A DNA stretch of 64,000 nt. Origin: Volucella zonaria (Eukaryota > Arthropoda > Insecta > Diptera > Syrphidae). Under the pieces are notes generated by a model. The model saw only the letters and a program-made list of their open reading frames with translations, did not search any database and had not been told where the DNA came from. Where the stretch lies: assembly GCA_963966105.1 (NCBI GenBank), contig OZ014531.1, forward strand, positions 138,386,734-138,450,733. The letters run 5' to 3'. Numbering within the stretch: the stretch's first letter is position 1; every line of letters starts with the position of its first letter. The position numbers and the translations under genes were made by a program. Of the stretch, positions 21,124 to 30,615 are shown piece by piece.

Positions 21124-21584
21124 TTATTTGGGCGTTATGAGACGTTTGCGTGAAGCAATTCGCCGAAAGAGACCAGCATTGTGGTCAGAAAACTCGTTGA
21201 TTTTGCAGCATGATAACGCATCGTCGCACAGTGCCATCATTGTTCGTAATTTTTTGGCGAAAAATGCAATAAATACCATCCAACAGCCACCGAATTCATC
21301 TGATTTAGCTCCCTGTGACTTCTTTCTGTTCAATCGAGTTAAAAAACCACTACGGGGAACGCGTTTCAGCAGCCGAGAGGAAGTAATGGAAAAATCGCAG
21401 GAAGCACAGAAGGACATACCGAAAACCGAATATAAAAAATGTTTCGAGGATTGGGTCAACCGCTAGCATAAGTGTGTTGCAGTCGAAGGGGATGACTGTG
21501 AAGGGGATAATATAGATCTAAATGAATAAACTTTTAATTCAAATTTTCTGAATACATTCCGGGAACTTTTTCATCAAGGTGGTA

Positions 21585-22500
21585 TGTATCATGATGACAT
21601 GGGTCACGTAGGATGTGATAAGGTTTGTGAGGCACTGTTAAAAGCATATTGGTTCTCCAAAATGAGGGAAAAGGTAAAACAATATATTATTAACTGTCCA
21701 AAGTGTATAGCCTTTTCCCCAAAGAAATCTACCTTTTGAGGTGATACACATAGACCATTTCGGTCCAGTTTCGATGAAGCATTCAAAAAAACAATTTGTA
21801 TTTTTGATTTTAGATGCATTTTCTAAATTCGTCAATCTGTTCGCCGTTCGTTCCACCAACACCAAGGAAGTGATAAGTTCGCTTAATACTTGTTTCAGAT
21901 CATACAGTCGTCCAAAGACCTTGATATCAGATCGGGGTAGTGCGTTCACGTGAAAAGAGTTTCAGGAATTTATAGCAGATAATAAATAAAACACGTAAAG
22001 GTCGCTACTGGTTCCCCACAAGCAAATGGACAAGTTGTCGAATGCTGGTTCTACTTCGTCCCTAGATAAAGTCCTCCTTCAAGTTGAATTTGCAAAGAAT
22101 AACACGATGCATCAAACCATTGCATTGGGTTGGCTCCGAGTGAACTGCTGTTTGGAGTTAGACAGAGGGGACTAGTAGTTGATGGTTTGAAAGAAAAGTT
22201 AGAAGAAGTTCGGGGAAACGAGGTAGAAAGAGATCTAAAATCAATGAGAAGTATAACAGCTAAACGGATTTTGGAAAGCCAGGAGTATAATAAGAAACTG
22301 ATTTATCGTAACAGAACCCAAAAGCACTACGTAGAAGGCGATTACGTGATGGTGCGGAGTTTCGTCAATGCACCTGGAACTAGTAAGAAACTCGTTCCAA
22401 AATACAAAGGGCCATATAATGTGAAAAAGGTTTTACCAAACGATAGGTATGTGGTGAGGGGTGTACATAGAAGGACATCAGTTAAGTCAGATCCCATATG
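21585..22500 (+). pseudogene. LTR-retrotransposon integrase
   Basis: An HHCC zinc-binding module reads YHDDMGHVGCDK ... INCPKC. The core follows in other frames: IHIDHFGPV (first Asp, about 21743) and LISDRGSAF (second Asp, about 21930). The catalytic-Glu region is frameshifted. The C-terminal domain 22130-22500 reads APSELLFGVRQRG and KYKGPYNVKKVLPNDRYVV. Integrase would insert the element cDNA. At least three frame breaks make this copy dead. Confidence 0.82.
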
Positions 22501-22657
22501 AAGTGGTGTGGGAAGTGGCAAGCCTTGGGTTAGTCCCATTGGGCATGTTAAAGGGGCTGAAATCGGGGCTATTGCGCGTCATGATGGCCGAACTGTGGCA
22601 GCACTGAAGCATGTAGGAACAAATGAACTGACAAAGGACGAAACGAAACAGACAAGT

Positions 22658-22771
22658 TGTCAGATAACCGTCGAAAAGCTTGTGTCAAATAAAAAAGAAA
22701 TCTTTTGTTCATGGACTTACTTTAATAAAAGTTCTTTAATACATATATACGAGTATACTCTATAGTTTACA
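22658..22771 (+). repeat. 3' LTR
   Basis: Matches the 5' LTR. The main difference is a 6-bp addition creating TACGAGTA at 22748-22755 inside the AT-rich segment. Confidence 0.75.
22748..22755. repeat. TACGAGTA scar in 3' LTR only
   Basis: The 5' LTR has an uninterrupted TATATA run here (about 18213-18223). The 3' LTR carries TA-CGAG-TA. LTRs are identical when an element inserts, so the 6 bp was added to one LTR afterwards. Confidence 0.6.
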
Positions 22772-22789
22772 CATGGAAAGTCAATAGAT

Positions 22790-23430
22790 TTAGGATGTTC
22801 GTTTTTCAACGAAAAGACGTGGTTCTGCTTTTATAATTAGCTCCTTGGGACACCGAAGTCGAAGATCATTGCCTCGATAGATGTCTTAGGTGCTCGTAGC
22901 ATCTTGTTCTTAGATGAAGCCTTAGATTGCCTGAGCTGAGGAAAGGGTGACATCAGAAGCCTTAATGGTAGCGGAAGTGCTTAAGCTTGATTCAAGCAGA
23001 CAGCACTCTCACAGAGTACATTGTGATCGGTGAGAGATGAAATCGGTGTTTAAGATGAAATCAATACGTGCCCGATTGGCTGAGGTCCACATTATTCTTA
23101 AGGAATTTGATTAACCAATGACCATTGGGAAATTCAATTAGGATCTTGGCCTTAATTTTTGCCCATTGCTATGGTGTCCTTCTTGCCATGTCTTAAGGCA
23201 TTATGTGGTTTCCAGTAGGAGAGGTTGACAGGTAAACAACTTCATTGATTGTGCACTCAGGAGATTATGGCCTGTGAACCTGTAGCCTCGGATATTGTTA
23301 AACATTCTTCAAAACGAAAAAAGAACTACAACGTTCGGATATAGTGTACACGTCGAAGGTTCGGACCTTAAACAGGCCATGTGCCATTGAATAACCAATG
23401 ACGAAGTTATAAGGGGTATGTTAAAGCCAG
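22790..23430. other. Unassigned, possibly decayed LINE
   Basis: No firm gene. A minus-strand reading near 23080-23100 gives WTSANRARIDFILNT, faintly like the end of a LINE endonuclease, but I do not rely on it. Confidence 0.3.
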
Positions 23431-23439
23431 AAGTTTTGA

Positions 23440-24600
23440 ACTTTCGGTACATGAGGGATCGCGGTGTCACAATCCGCCAACATCAGCCATAGACACAACG
23501 TTTCTAAATGGAATTAGGCTAATTGCCTTTGCCAAGGAACGAAACATCATTACAGTTATGATTTCTTCACAAAGAATTATAAAGCAATGAATGAAATTGA
23601 TCGCTTTGCGATTGACGAAAAGTACTCCTACCGTATGGTCCTCTGACCATTATCGTGCTGCATAGGATAGTGAACGTCTGAGGATGTCTCAGACGCAACA
23701 ACAATGGAGAAATACTGTGAGAAAATTTAGTTGGCATCGCAACAAAGCGTTAGAAGCTTTGCCAACCACGTATATCATCTGTACTAAGTGCTAAAGATCA
23801 GTAGCATCGAGGCCAAAAAGTCGCAGGAAAAGCTGCTAATTTTGTGCTGGGTTTCACCCGGCGTATTTGAAGAGTACAGGTAAGCACCTATGAAGTGACG
23901 CTGCACAGAAAAACGAGAACCGCTCGGGGGAGGGTTTCGATTTATCCAGAGAAAAACGAAGATGTATAAGAAGCGGGTGATTGAGAAAATGTGGATGTAG
24001 CAAGGCGAATAGAAACATATAGCGATGAGGAAGGAAATCTAATAGCAGAGTTACAGACGGTGTTGCCACTGTTTAAATTCAGCTATTCAGCTAAAATGTG
24101 TATGCCTGACGAGTCGAATCTTACCACCGCTCGACCGACCTACAAAAAGAGATGCTCTCTAAACTGCCCTAACTCCTTAACATCGCTTACTAGATCTTGT
24201 CTGTCCTTGTGAACGCTTGAAACCATTTTTACAACGATCTGAATTGACGCACAAAATCAGCAAATTGGACGGAATGTCATAAAAAGAGAGCTACAACTTT
24301 CAGATTCTTAAGAATGTTGCCCCTATCAGCTCAGATATTAACTCTGCACTGATACTTTGTCCGAAATCTCTGTTCTCTGGCTCAAGAAAACAATTAAGTA
24401 TTACGGCCTTGTGAAGAAACACTAAGAAAACACGGGCAGTAGAGGAAGATTGCGCTTTAGTTGGGGCGGTCAAGTGGAAAGGAATCCAACTATATTGGGG
24501 GGCATAACTAGAGGCAGTTAGTCAATGACAGTTCCAATTGGAGAGGTCTATTGTTTAAAACCCAGGTCCACTGTAGGTTACCCTACGTTAAGTAAGTAAA
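23440..24600 (+). mobile_element. RTE LINE, fragmentary copy (plus strand)
   Basis: Pieces in order: NGIRLIAFAKERNIITVMIS (endonuclease, about 23510), a stretch at 23690-23760 matching 14930-15000, SDEEGNLIAELQTVLPLFK (about 24020), and GRLRF...DQVER-like C-terminal coding with a GTAAGTAAG tail near 24590. Large deletions and many stops are present. Confidence 0.6.
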
Positions 24601-24839
24601 AACACAAACTTTTATATGTAGACGTGGAGAGCATAGGACAATAGTATAGTAGAAGTTGTTGTTGAAAATTTGAAGCACAGAATAGCGCCAAATAGGTAGG
24701 TGTACGGTCAAGATAAAGGTGGCGCTACAGTCCGGGATGGACCTGGACCTCAATCAAAAAACATCTCTAGTCAGCTCGTTCGCATAACATAAGGGTTACT
24801 TATGTTGCTCCAGAGAGAGATTTTCTAGTCAATTCCGTT

Positions 24840-27110
24840 CTTAACCCAAAAACGCAGCGATTGGTAAGACTTATTCTTCGTTTGACCTCAGAGCTGGTGT
24901 CGTTGTCTGAATTTATAGCGGAGCCTGTCCAAGATGTCCGTGTTTGGTGTCCTTTCTGGATGACAGCATATATTTAGTCTTGCCCTCGTTGATCGATAAA
25001 CACACCTTCGCCGGTTCCGTCTCAATACTCACGAAAACGTCACTGATATGATGCTGCTTTCTTCCGATTAAGTCAATATCAAATAACATCGGCGTATGCG
25101 AGGAATTGGACGGACTTTTGAAAGATTGTGCCGCTTGTGTTGGCCCGTGAGTTTTGCACTATTCTTTTAAGAATGATGATAAAGAAATAGCATGACAGCG
25201 AATCGCCTTGTCTAAGTCCTTTTTCTACAGCAAAGGTCACGATGAGTTCTTTACCGACTTCGACAATGCAGCGTTCATTCTCCATGGCCATCCTGCACAA
25301 GCGGACGAGTTCGGTAAGGATGCCAAAACTAGACATTGCTCTGTATAGCTCATCTCTATAAATGCTGCCATAAGCGGCGTTAAAATCGATGAATAGCTGG
25401 CATGAATCGGTTTGGAGCTCATGGGTTTTTTCCAAGATCTGCCGTAGTGTCAAAATTAGGTCGATGGTGGATTTTCCTGACCTAAAGCCACACTGAAATG
25501 GACCAATCAGGTTGTTGACGAACGTTGTCAGGCGTTCACACGGTACCGCAGATAGGATCCTGTAGGCGATGTTAAGAAGACTGATGCATATATAGTTTGT
25601 GCAGTTTACACGGTCTATTTTCTTGAGGATCGCCTTAGAAATGGCTATATTCACTTTATCCAGGTCGGGTGGATGGATTTGTTGATCTACATCGTCCAGG
25701 TTGAAAGGTTTATTCTGCTGACAGTGGTATTTGGTTCGTCTTCTCTGTTATACAGTCTAGATAAATGCTCTTTACAAATCCTCAGCATCGACTGTGACTC
25801 TACTACGATATTCCCTTGTTTGCCCCTACTGACTTCATGGCATGTTTTTTTTCTACCTTTTGGTAAAATTTCTGAATCTCATTCCTGGAGTAGCATCTCT
25901 CAATCTTGCTTAGCTGCATGTGCTTGCCAGGACGCGTCATAAAACCAGGGAATTCGTTGCGGTGTGAGGGGGAAATCCAGCACATCAGAGGCGACATCTC
26001 TGATGGCTTTTTGGCAATGTTACCACTGGTCTTCGACAGTTGACGCTGGCAGCATAGGACCTCTTAAGAGACTAAGAGAGACTCGATCGGAAAAGGATTA
26101 GGCGATCTCTTGCGATTGTAGCCGTCCGATCTCGAACTTTCTCACAGTATTTGCTGTGGGGATGTTCGGGATATCCGCAACCGTATCTTGGCTAGTACAA
26201 GATAATGGTCTGAGTCGATGTTGGCCCTTCAGAAATTTCGGGCATCCATAATACTGGAGCAGTGCCTTGCTTCGATCGCAATGTGGTCAATCTGGTTGAC
26301 GGTTGATTGATATGGAGTTCTCCAGTCCCCTTGTGAATATCGAGATATGAGAACCCCGGGCTAGCTACGACAATATTTCGCCACACGGCAAAGTTGATTG
26401 GCTGGAATCTATTATCGGAGGTAGCTATACTATCCGGCTGTATTACCAAGGATGCCGGCTCTTCGTAGCTCGAAGACAATCTTAATTTCATAGCTAACGC
26501 ACTGCTCGTAGATTTTGCTCAAAAGCTCGTAGAAGCCAGCTTTGGCATCGTCGTCTTTTTCCTCCTTTGGGGGCGTGCGCCCATATAAGGCTAATATTTG
26601 TTAATTTAGCATTAATAGTTATTATTACGAGGCGTTCGTTCACATGCAGGAAAGTCAAATCTTCTTCCCTAAGTCTGCCTCTAACAACAAATCCCCATCC
26701 GAATTGGTGCTGCTTTTGCCGTCGATAACAATCGCCGTAATAGATGTTTCAGGTTTTCATCTCCTTTTTGGCCGGACCATCCTATAACATTTCTTGGATG
26801 GCGGCAATATCTGCTTTGCAGTAGTTCAGGGCAACTACTACTTATTCGGCTGCAAGTGGCCTTTTAAGGGACTTAACATTCCACGTGCAGAACCGAAGTT
26901 TGTTGTTCTCATTTCGTTTGCAAGGGTTGTCAACAGTAGATCCGTCCATATCAGACGCTTGTTGTTGCTTCGTAACTCATAATTTTTGCATGACCGGGTA
27001 GTTACCTCGGCGGCACAACGCCCAACCTTGGGGGCTAGTTCCATTATAATACACCGAGGACGAAGGTTTGGTTAGACCGAAGCCAGTAACCCGTTCGGGG
27101 ATGTGAGCGC
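24840..27110 (-). mobile_element. RTE-type LINE, copy 2 (minus strand)
   Basis: This is the longest RTE open block here. Minus frame 25079-25654 reads NIAYRILSAVPCERL, GPFQCGFRSGKSTIDLILTL, LFIDFNAAYGSIYRDELYRA, SSFGILTELVRLCRMAMENE, GLRQGDSLSCYFF and ends QFLAYAD just before the second catalytic Asp. Upstream (in element sense), 26192-26491 gives the end of the endonuclease. A further 5' endonuclease region lies at about 26700-27040 and has relatives at 35870-36060 and 40330-40600. The RT core is disrupted at the YADD box, so the element is inactive. Confidence 0.85.
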
Positions 27111-27480
27111 TGCCGCCACAATTTCTTTTTCAAAACCCTGACTTAGTATCGGAAATCCTTGCCGGCCTGAGCTTTAGATATGTCGGAGTAGCCCGGATAA
27201 GGTCTCGTTTGTTTTATTCCGGGATTTTACTTCACTGTTGATTCCATCTGGGGAATTCATCCGCTGTCCTGGTTGCAGTCTGCTGGTCAGCACTCGTGCT
27301 TATAAGTTTGGCAAGTCGAATCCGGATGGACATCAACCAATGTCCCCTGGTTACCACTTGGAGGTAAAATAAGCATAAATGATGTGTAGAAATACTAGGT
27401 ATCGCACCTCTCAGTGCCTACCCCATTTTCACAGCACCCAATCAACTTATACTAAATGCAACAAATTAAAAAAATCACAT
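27110..27480. other. Intergenic sequence, probable RTE 5' flank
   Basis: No supported frame. It separates RTE copy 2 from the 3' end of OBP-c. Confidence 0.35.
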
Positions 27481-27502
27481 TTCATTGTTTTAAAGCTCGC
27501 AT

Positions 27503-28468
27503 TTATTTGTCACCCAATAAATGTTCACATGTCTTTCTCATTTCACCACAAGTTTCCTTAGATTCAGTGGTACCCGTCCATTTAAAATAAGGACACTTAA
27601 TATCTGAATACCCAGCAATACAAAGAAACACCAATGTATAATAAGGCTTACAAGCACCGGAAAAAATGATTCGTGTAGCAGGGTTTTTCTTGTAGTCATT
27701 CCAGTCGACTTTAGCTGGAAAACATAAAAAAAATGTCAATTAGTAAATGTCGGTAGCAAATTTGCCAACACATTAACTAGGACATACCCTTTCGTTCGCA
27801 ATGCTCGTACGTTTCGATCATGTGTTGCATTTCTTTTTCGTTATTTTTGTATTTCTTCTTAGCATCGGATTCAACCATTTTCATATTTAAACTGTCTCCC
27901 TTGGCAATGTATTTCTTCGACTTGTAAGTGCATTCAATTAGACACTAAAAGAAAAGCGATTATCATCACCAGGTTCCTATGCGAAAAAGCTAATTCCAAC
28001 CGAAAAAAATTTGATAAGAACTCCTAAATCTTTTTCATTGTCTTTTGGTGCTTTCTTCTGATGAAGTAAATAGCACTTTACTATTGCTTCATCAATCAAA
28101 TCATTATTCTTGCAACAGAGTTTTTTCTAAAAGTTTTAACAAAAATAAGAGACTAGAAAGCATTGGTTTAGATATGAAATCCTGTCAAAAACTTACCGTT
28201 GCGTTGCTGGGATTATGACAGTTTTCTACTTCAGAATCATTTATCGGTTCATCTTCTTTCATCGCCTCTGTGGCATTAGGTTCATCAGTTTCTCGGTCAG
28301 GTTCCTGATGTGGTGCATCTTCTTCATCGTCACATGATATCGTCTATGGAATACACTTCAATTGAAGAATTGGAAAAGGTTTAAACTGAACTAAATTACA
28401 TGGAATTGCAGTCCAAGGATCACGAGAACGAGGATCACAAAATGACGTAAATTAAAACTGTAAACCAT
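27503..28468 (-). CDS. Plus-C odorant-binding protein with acidic N-terminal segment (OBP-c)
   Basis: Five exons on the minus strand: 28468-28400, 28343-28197, 28126-28001, 27944-27788 and 27714-27503, giving 236 residues. Donors and acceptors are GT..AG and phases agree (0,0,0,1). Exon 1 is a signal peptide (FVILVLVILGLQ). Exon 2 is strongly acidic (SCDDEEDAPHQEPDRETDEP and on) and ends NCHNPSNAT. Exon 3 has KKLCCKN. Exon 4 starts CLIECTYK and ends EHCERK. Exon 5 has the tail cysteines and KCPYFKW (Cys-Pro, Plus-C mark). The last two splice sites coincide with those of OBP-a. The roughly 35-residue acidic spacer before the cysteine core is unusual for an OBP. All exons are open. The third-exon donor (GTTGGA) is weak, so that boundary is the least certain. 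Confidence 0.8.
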
Positions 28469-28519
28469 CGCAATGGTTGGTGTAATGGCTATCATGCAAT
28501 TTGAATTTCCATCATACCA

Positions 28520-28525
28520 TTTATA
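28520..28525 (-). promoter_or_regulatory. TATA box of OBP-c
   Basis: On the minus strand TATAAA lies 52 bp before the ATG at 28468, matching the spacing in OBP-a and OBP-b. Confidence 0.65.
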
Positions 28526-28599
28526 ACCTCTGATGTTGCTGATAAGATTTTGAATTTAATGCAGCAATTTAAACACAAATCGGTTCTGTCGTGGTCCGT

Positions 28600-29290
28600 T
28601 TCAGTTCAAAATGATTTCAGTATACTCATATGCATAACATGCTTCGCTACGTGTTAGGTCTCTATAGCTTTGTCTTGTTTTGTAAAAATCTGGATAAGAG
28701 GGAAATAAAAAATTAAAAACTAGAGCCTAGACAACGTGAGTTGTCTTTAATATCTCGAATGGAATTCACTGAAGTGCTTCAATTAACTAAAATATCCATC
28801 ATAGCGCTAGATTGGCTACTTCAAATGCTTTCAAACACGGAAACATCAGACAATATGCTTCTCCAAATAGCTCCATTTCTCCTTTCGTTGGGGCGGACTC
28901 GACTGGTATCCATGCTTTCCACAAGCACCAGTGATTTTTTTCAGTACAAGTGCAGCTTTCTAACCAGATTCATGCTGCTATACGTTGCACACGTCCTCCA
29001 TACTCCGTCAACGTCGACGTTACCGAAGATCAAGAGGCTTTCACCATGCCTCTGCGTGGTGTAACAAGATGAGGGATGAGGGTTTTGTATTGTTTAGACT
29101 TTTCTTCGTTGATCACGATCTGTTATTACTGGAGCTCACCAGAGAGTATAGGAAGATTGTTACTTATCATGATTACTCAAATGAAGCTACAATCCGTGGT
29201 GAATCTAACATTCCTCTCCACCCAGTGCAATCTTTTACCAACCGCCTAAAGTTGCGCACACGTAGTTGGGTGAGGTCTATTTACACTCTT
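28600..29290. other. Unassigned sequence
   Basis: Overlapping frames of about 107 codons at 28741-29064 and 28985-29308 show no motif I recognise. It may be decayed LINE because RTE sequence begins immediately after. Confidence 0.35.
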
Positions 29291-29930
29291 GTGCCCCAGA
29301 TAGGATAAGGTCGTCATCAATTGTATTGTCCCTCTGGGTCACAGTTGAAAACTTTCCAAACCGGGGAACTGGTACCAATGCGTTCAAAGTGACCCATTCA
29401 TCAAAGTCGGGTTATCCCCGTATAATTCGCTGCTGAAACATCTCTTTCATTCTTCATTGATGGCAACGGGAACGAAAATTAGCCAAAAAACTTTTCCCTC
29501 GAAGCGCCAGAGAGCATTTCCATCCACTTTCATCAATGTCTTAGCTTTTAGGCTGTAAAGCAGGTTTGTGATACGGTCCTGTATAAAATAGCAGCCATTA
29601 GTAGGACTGATGTCATTGTCGGAGTTGATAGCGGTGCGGAAGTAGATAAAGTCTCTTACTACCTTAAAATTGTATCTGCCTGCGATAATGTTTTATCTTC
29701 TCTACCTCTTCTTTATTAACTCCGCATATACTTTGCTTTCCCTTCGTTGACCGCTAAACCCATGTTTGCCGCTTCTGCTTGAATAGACGCAAACGCTCCA
29801 TTGGCAGCTGTCCTTTGAAAGATGCTGCCTCTGGAATTGACTTGTAAGAATCACACAATTCTTTCAAAAAAAAATCACATGACAACGCATCGCCTTTTTT
29901 TAGTCCTTAATGTTAAGTTAACGTGTATCG
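29290..29930 (-). mobile_element. RTE RT remnant (minus strand)
   Basis: Minus-strand pieces in shifting frames read GLAVNEGKAKYM (about 29760) and YNFKVVRDFIYFRTAINSDN (about 29650), equivalent to EVVKDFVYLGSAMNS in copy 1. They are preceded by LKKG-DALSC-like sequence near 29900. It is dead. Confidence 0.65.
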
Positions 29931-29954
29931 ATATACACCCTAAATGACTCGAAC

Positions 29955-30286
29955 TGCAACCAACTTCAGACTGCTATAATTTCCAAACCGTTCATGACAG
30001 TGTTGAAAAATTTTTAACCGCGATGGAATTCAAACGTGGTAGTGTGATTGCTTTATGTTTGGCGGGAAAACCACAAGTAGCATCGATAGAGTGGAGGGCG
30101 CACCTCAACGTGACTAATTCATTTGTGTCTAGAACCATACCTCGTTACTGTGATACTGAAAGCGTTGCAAAACGTCATGGAGGTGGTCATAAAAAAACAG
30201 CAACGTCGGCAGAAATGGTTCGGAAAGTGAAGGCTCGAATTTAGCGAAATCCGTGTCGAAGTGGAAGAAAAATGGCTCGTGAGCTC
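29955..30286 (+). mobile_element. Tc1-like element, left part
   Basis: This is the left segment of a Tc1-like transposon split by a LINE. A motif GCTATAATTTCC near 29975 is mirrored by inverted GCTATAATTTTTC near 34885, which supports terminal repeats. Exact ends are uncertain. Confidence 0.65.
30023..30282 (+). pseudogene. Tc1-like transposase, N-terminal part
   Basis: The frame begins MEFKRGSVIALCLAGKPQVA and continues VSRTIPRYCDTESVAKRHGG, a helix-turn-helix DNA-binding region followed by the linker KKTATSAEMVRKVKARI. A TAG replaces the next codon, after which RNPCRSGRKMARELNI continues in frame up to the LINE insertion at about 30287. The protein resumes at 34085. Confidence 0.75.
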
Positions 30287-30615
30287 AACATTTTTTCATT
30301 TTTTTCATTTCATTTTATTTTATTTATTCAATTAATTTTTTCATAATCTTAAAAACTAATAACAAATAAGTTGAATAAATATTAGTGATCATTCTTAAAC
30401 CAAAGTTAGTGGTGAATGACACTTCAAAAATTAGTTTTCAAATTAGAATATAATGTGGGGTGATAATCAGTAACATTTTGATTTACAATTTTATAAATTT
30501 TAATAAAAGAAGATGAAAGAGATTTAAAAAGCAAATATAAACATAACAATTCATAAGTAAACTAACATTGATTCAAGATGTAAATATGATTGTGTTGCTG
30601 ATGAAAAGGAAGATG

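Larger units (their letters stand above)
20460..21528 (+). pseudogene. Mariner transposase, copy C
   Basis: From ATG 20460 the frame gives FCVKNGFNGARTLEML, RESIEDDERRGR, ISGDETWVYEYD, LQHDNASSHS and PNSSDLAPCDFFLF. It is broken by a deletion after CFGN, a stop replacing Tyr in NIA-GSVQ (about 20742), a stop near 21069 and others. The N-terminus carries an extra Thr-Ser encoded by a 6-bp insertion (TACGAGTA at 20489-20496). Tyr-Glu at 21116-21123 likewise looks like a 6-bp insertion before YYLG. Confidence 0.87.
20261..21582 (+). mobile_element. Mariner copy C (inactivated)
   Basis: Ends CCACCTTAATCAAAACCCGG and, inverted, ATTCCGGGAACTTTTTCATC. TA flanks it at 20259-20260 and 21583-21584. 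It is the same family as copy B. The right flank is integrase sequence of the host LTR element. Confidence 0.9.
18128..22771 (+). mobile_element. Gypsy-superfamily LTR retrotransposon with nested DNA transposons
   Basis: Two related ends (18128-18237 and 22658-22771) bracket Gag (SAP domain, zinc knuckle), an aspartic protease and an integrase, in that order. RT and RNase H are missing. Between protease (ends about 18909) and integrase (starts about 21585) lie only a D37D element, about 95 bp, and mariner C. The integrase style resembles the CsRn1-like part of the Gypsy group. Several stops and frameshifts make the element inactive. Confidence 0.8.

Noticed and set aside
22790..23430. Possible LINE endonuclease end (WTSANRARIDFILNT, minus strand)
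   Set aside because: One short match only. Neighbouring frames give nothing consistent.
28741..29308. Two 107-codon plus frames
   Set aside because: No family resemblance and no signal or splice evidence. Adjacent DNA is RTE debris.
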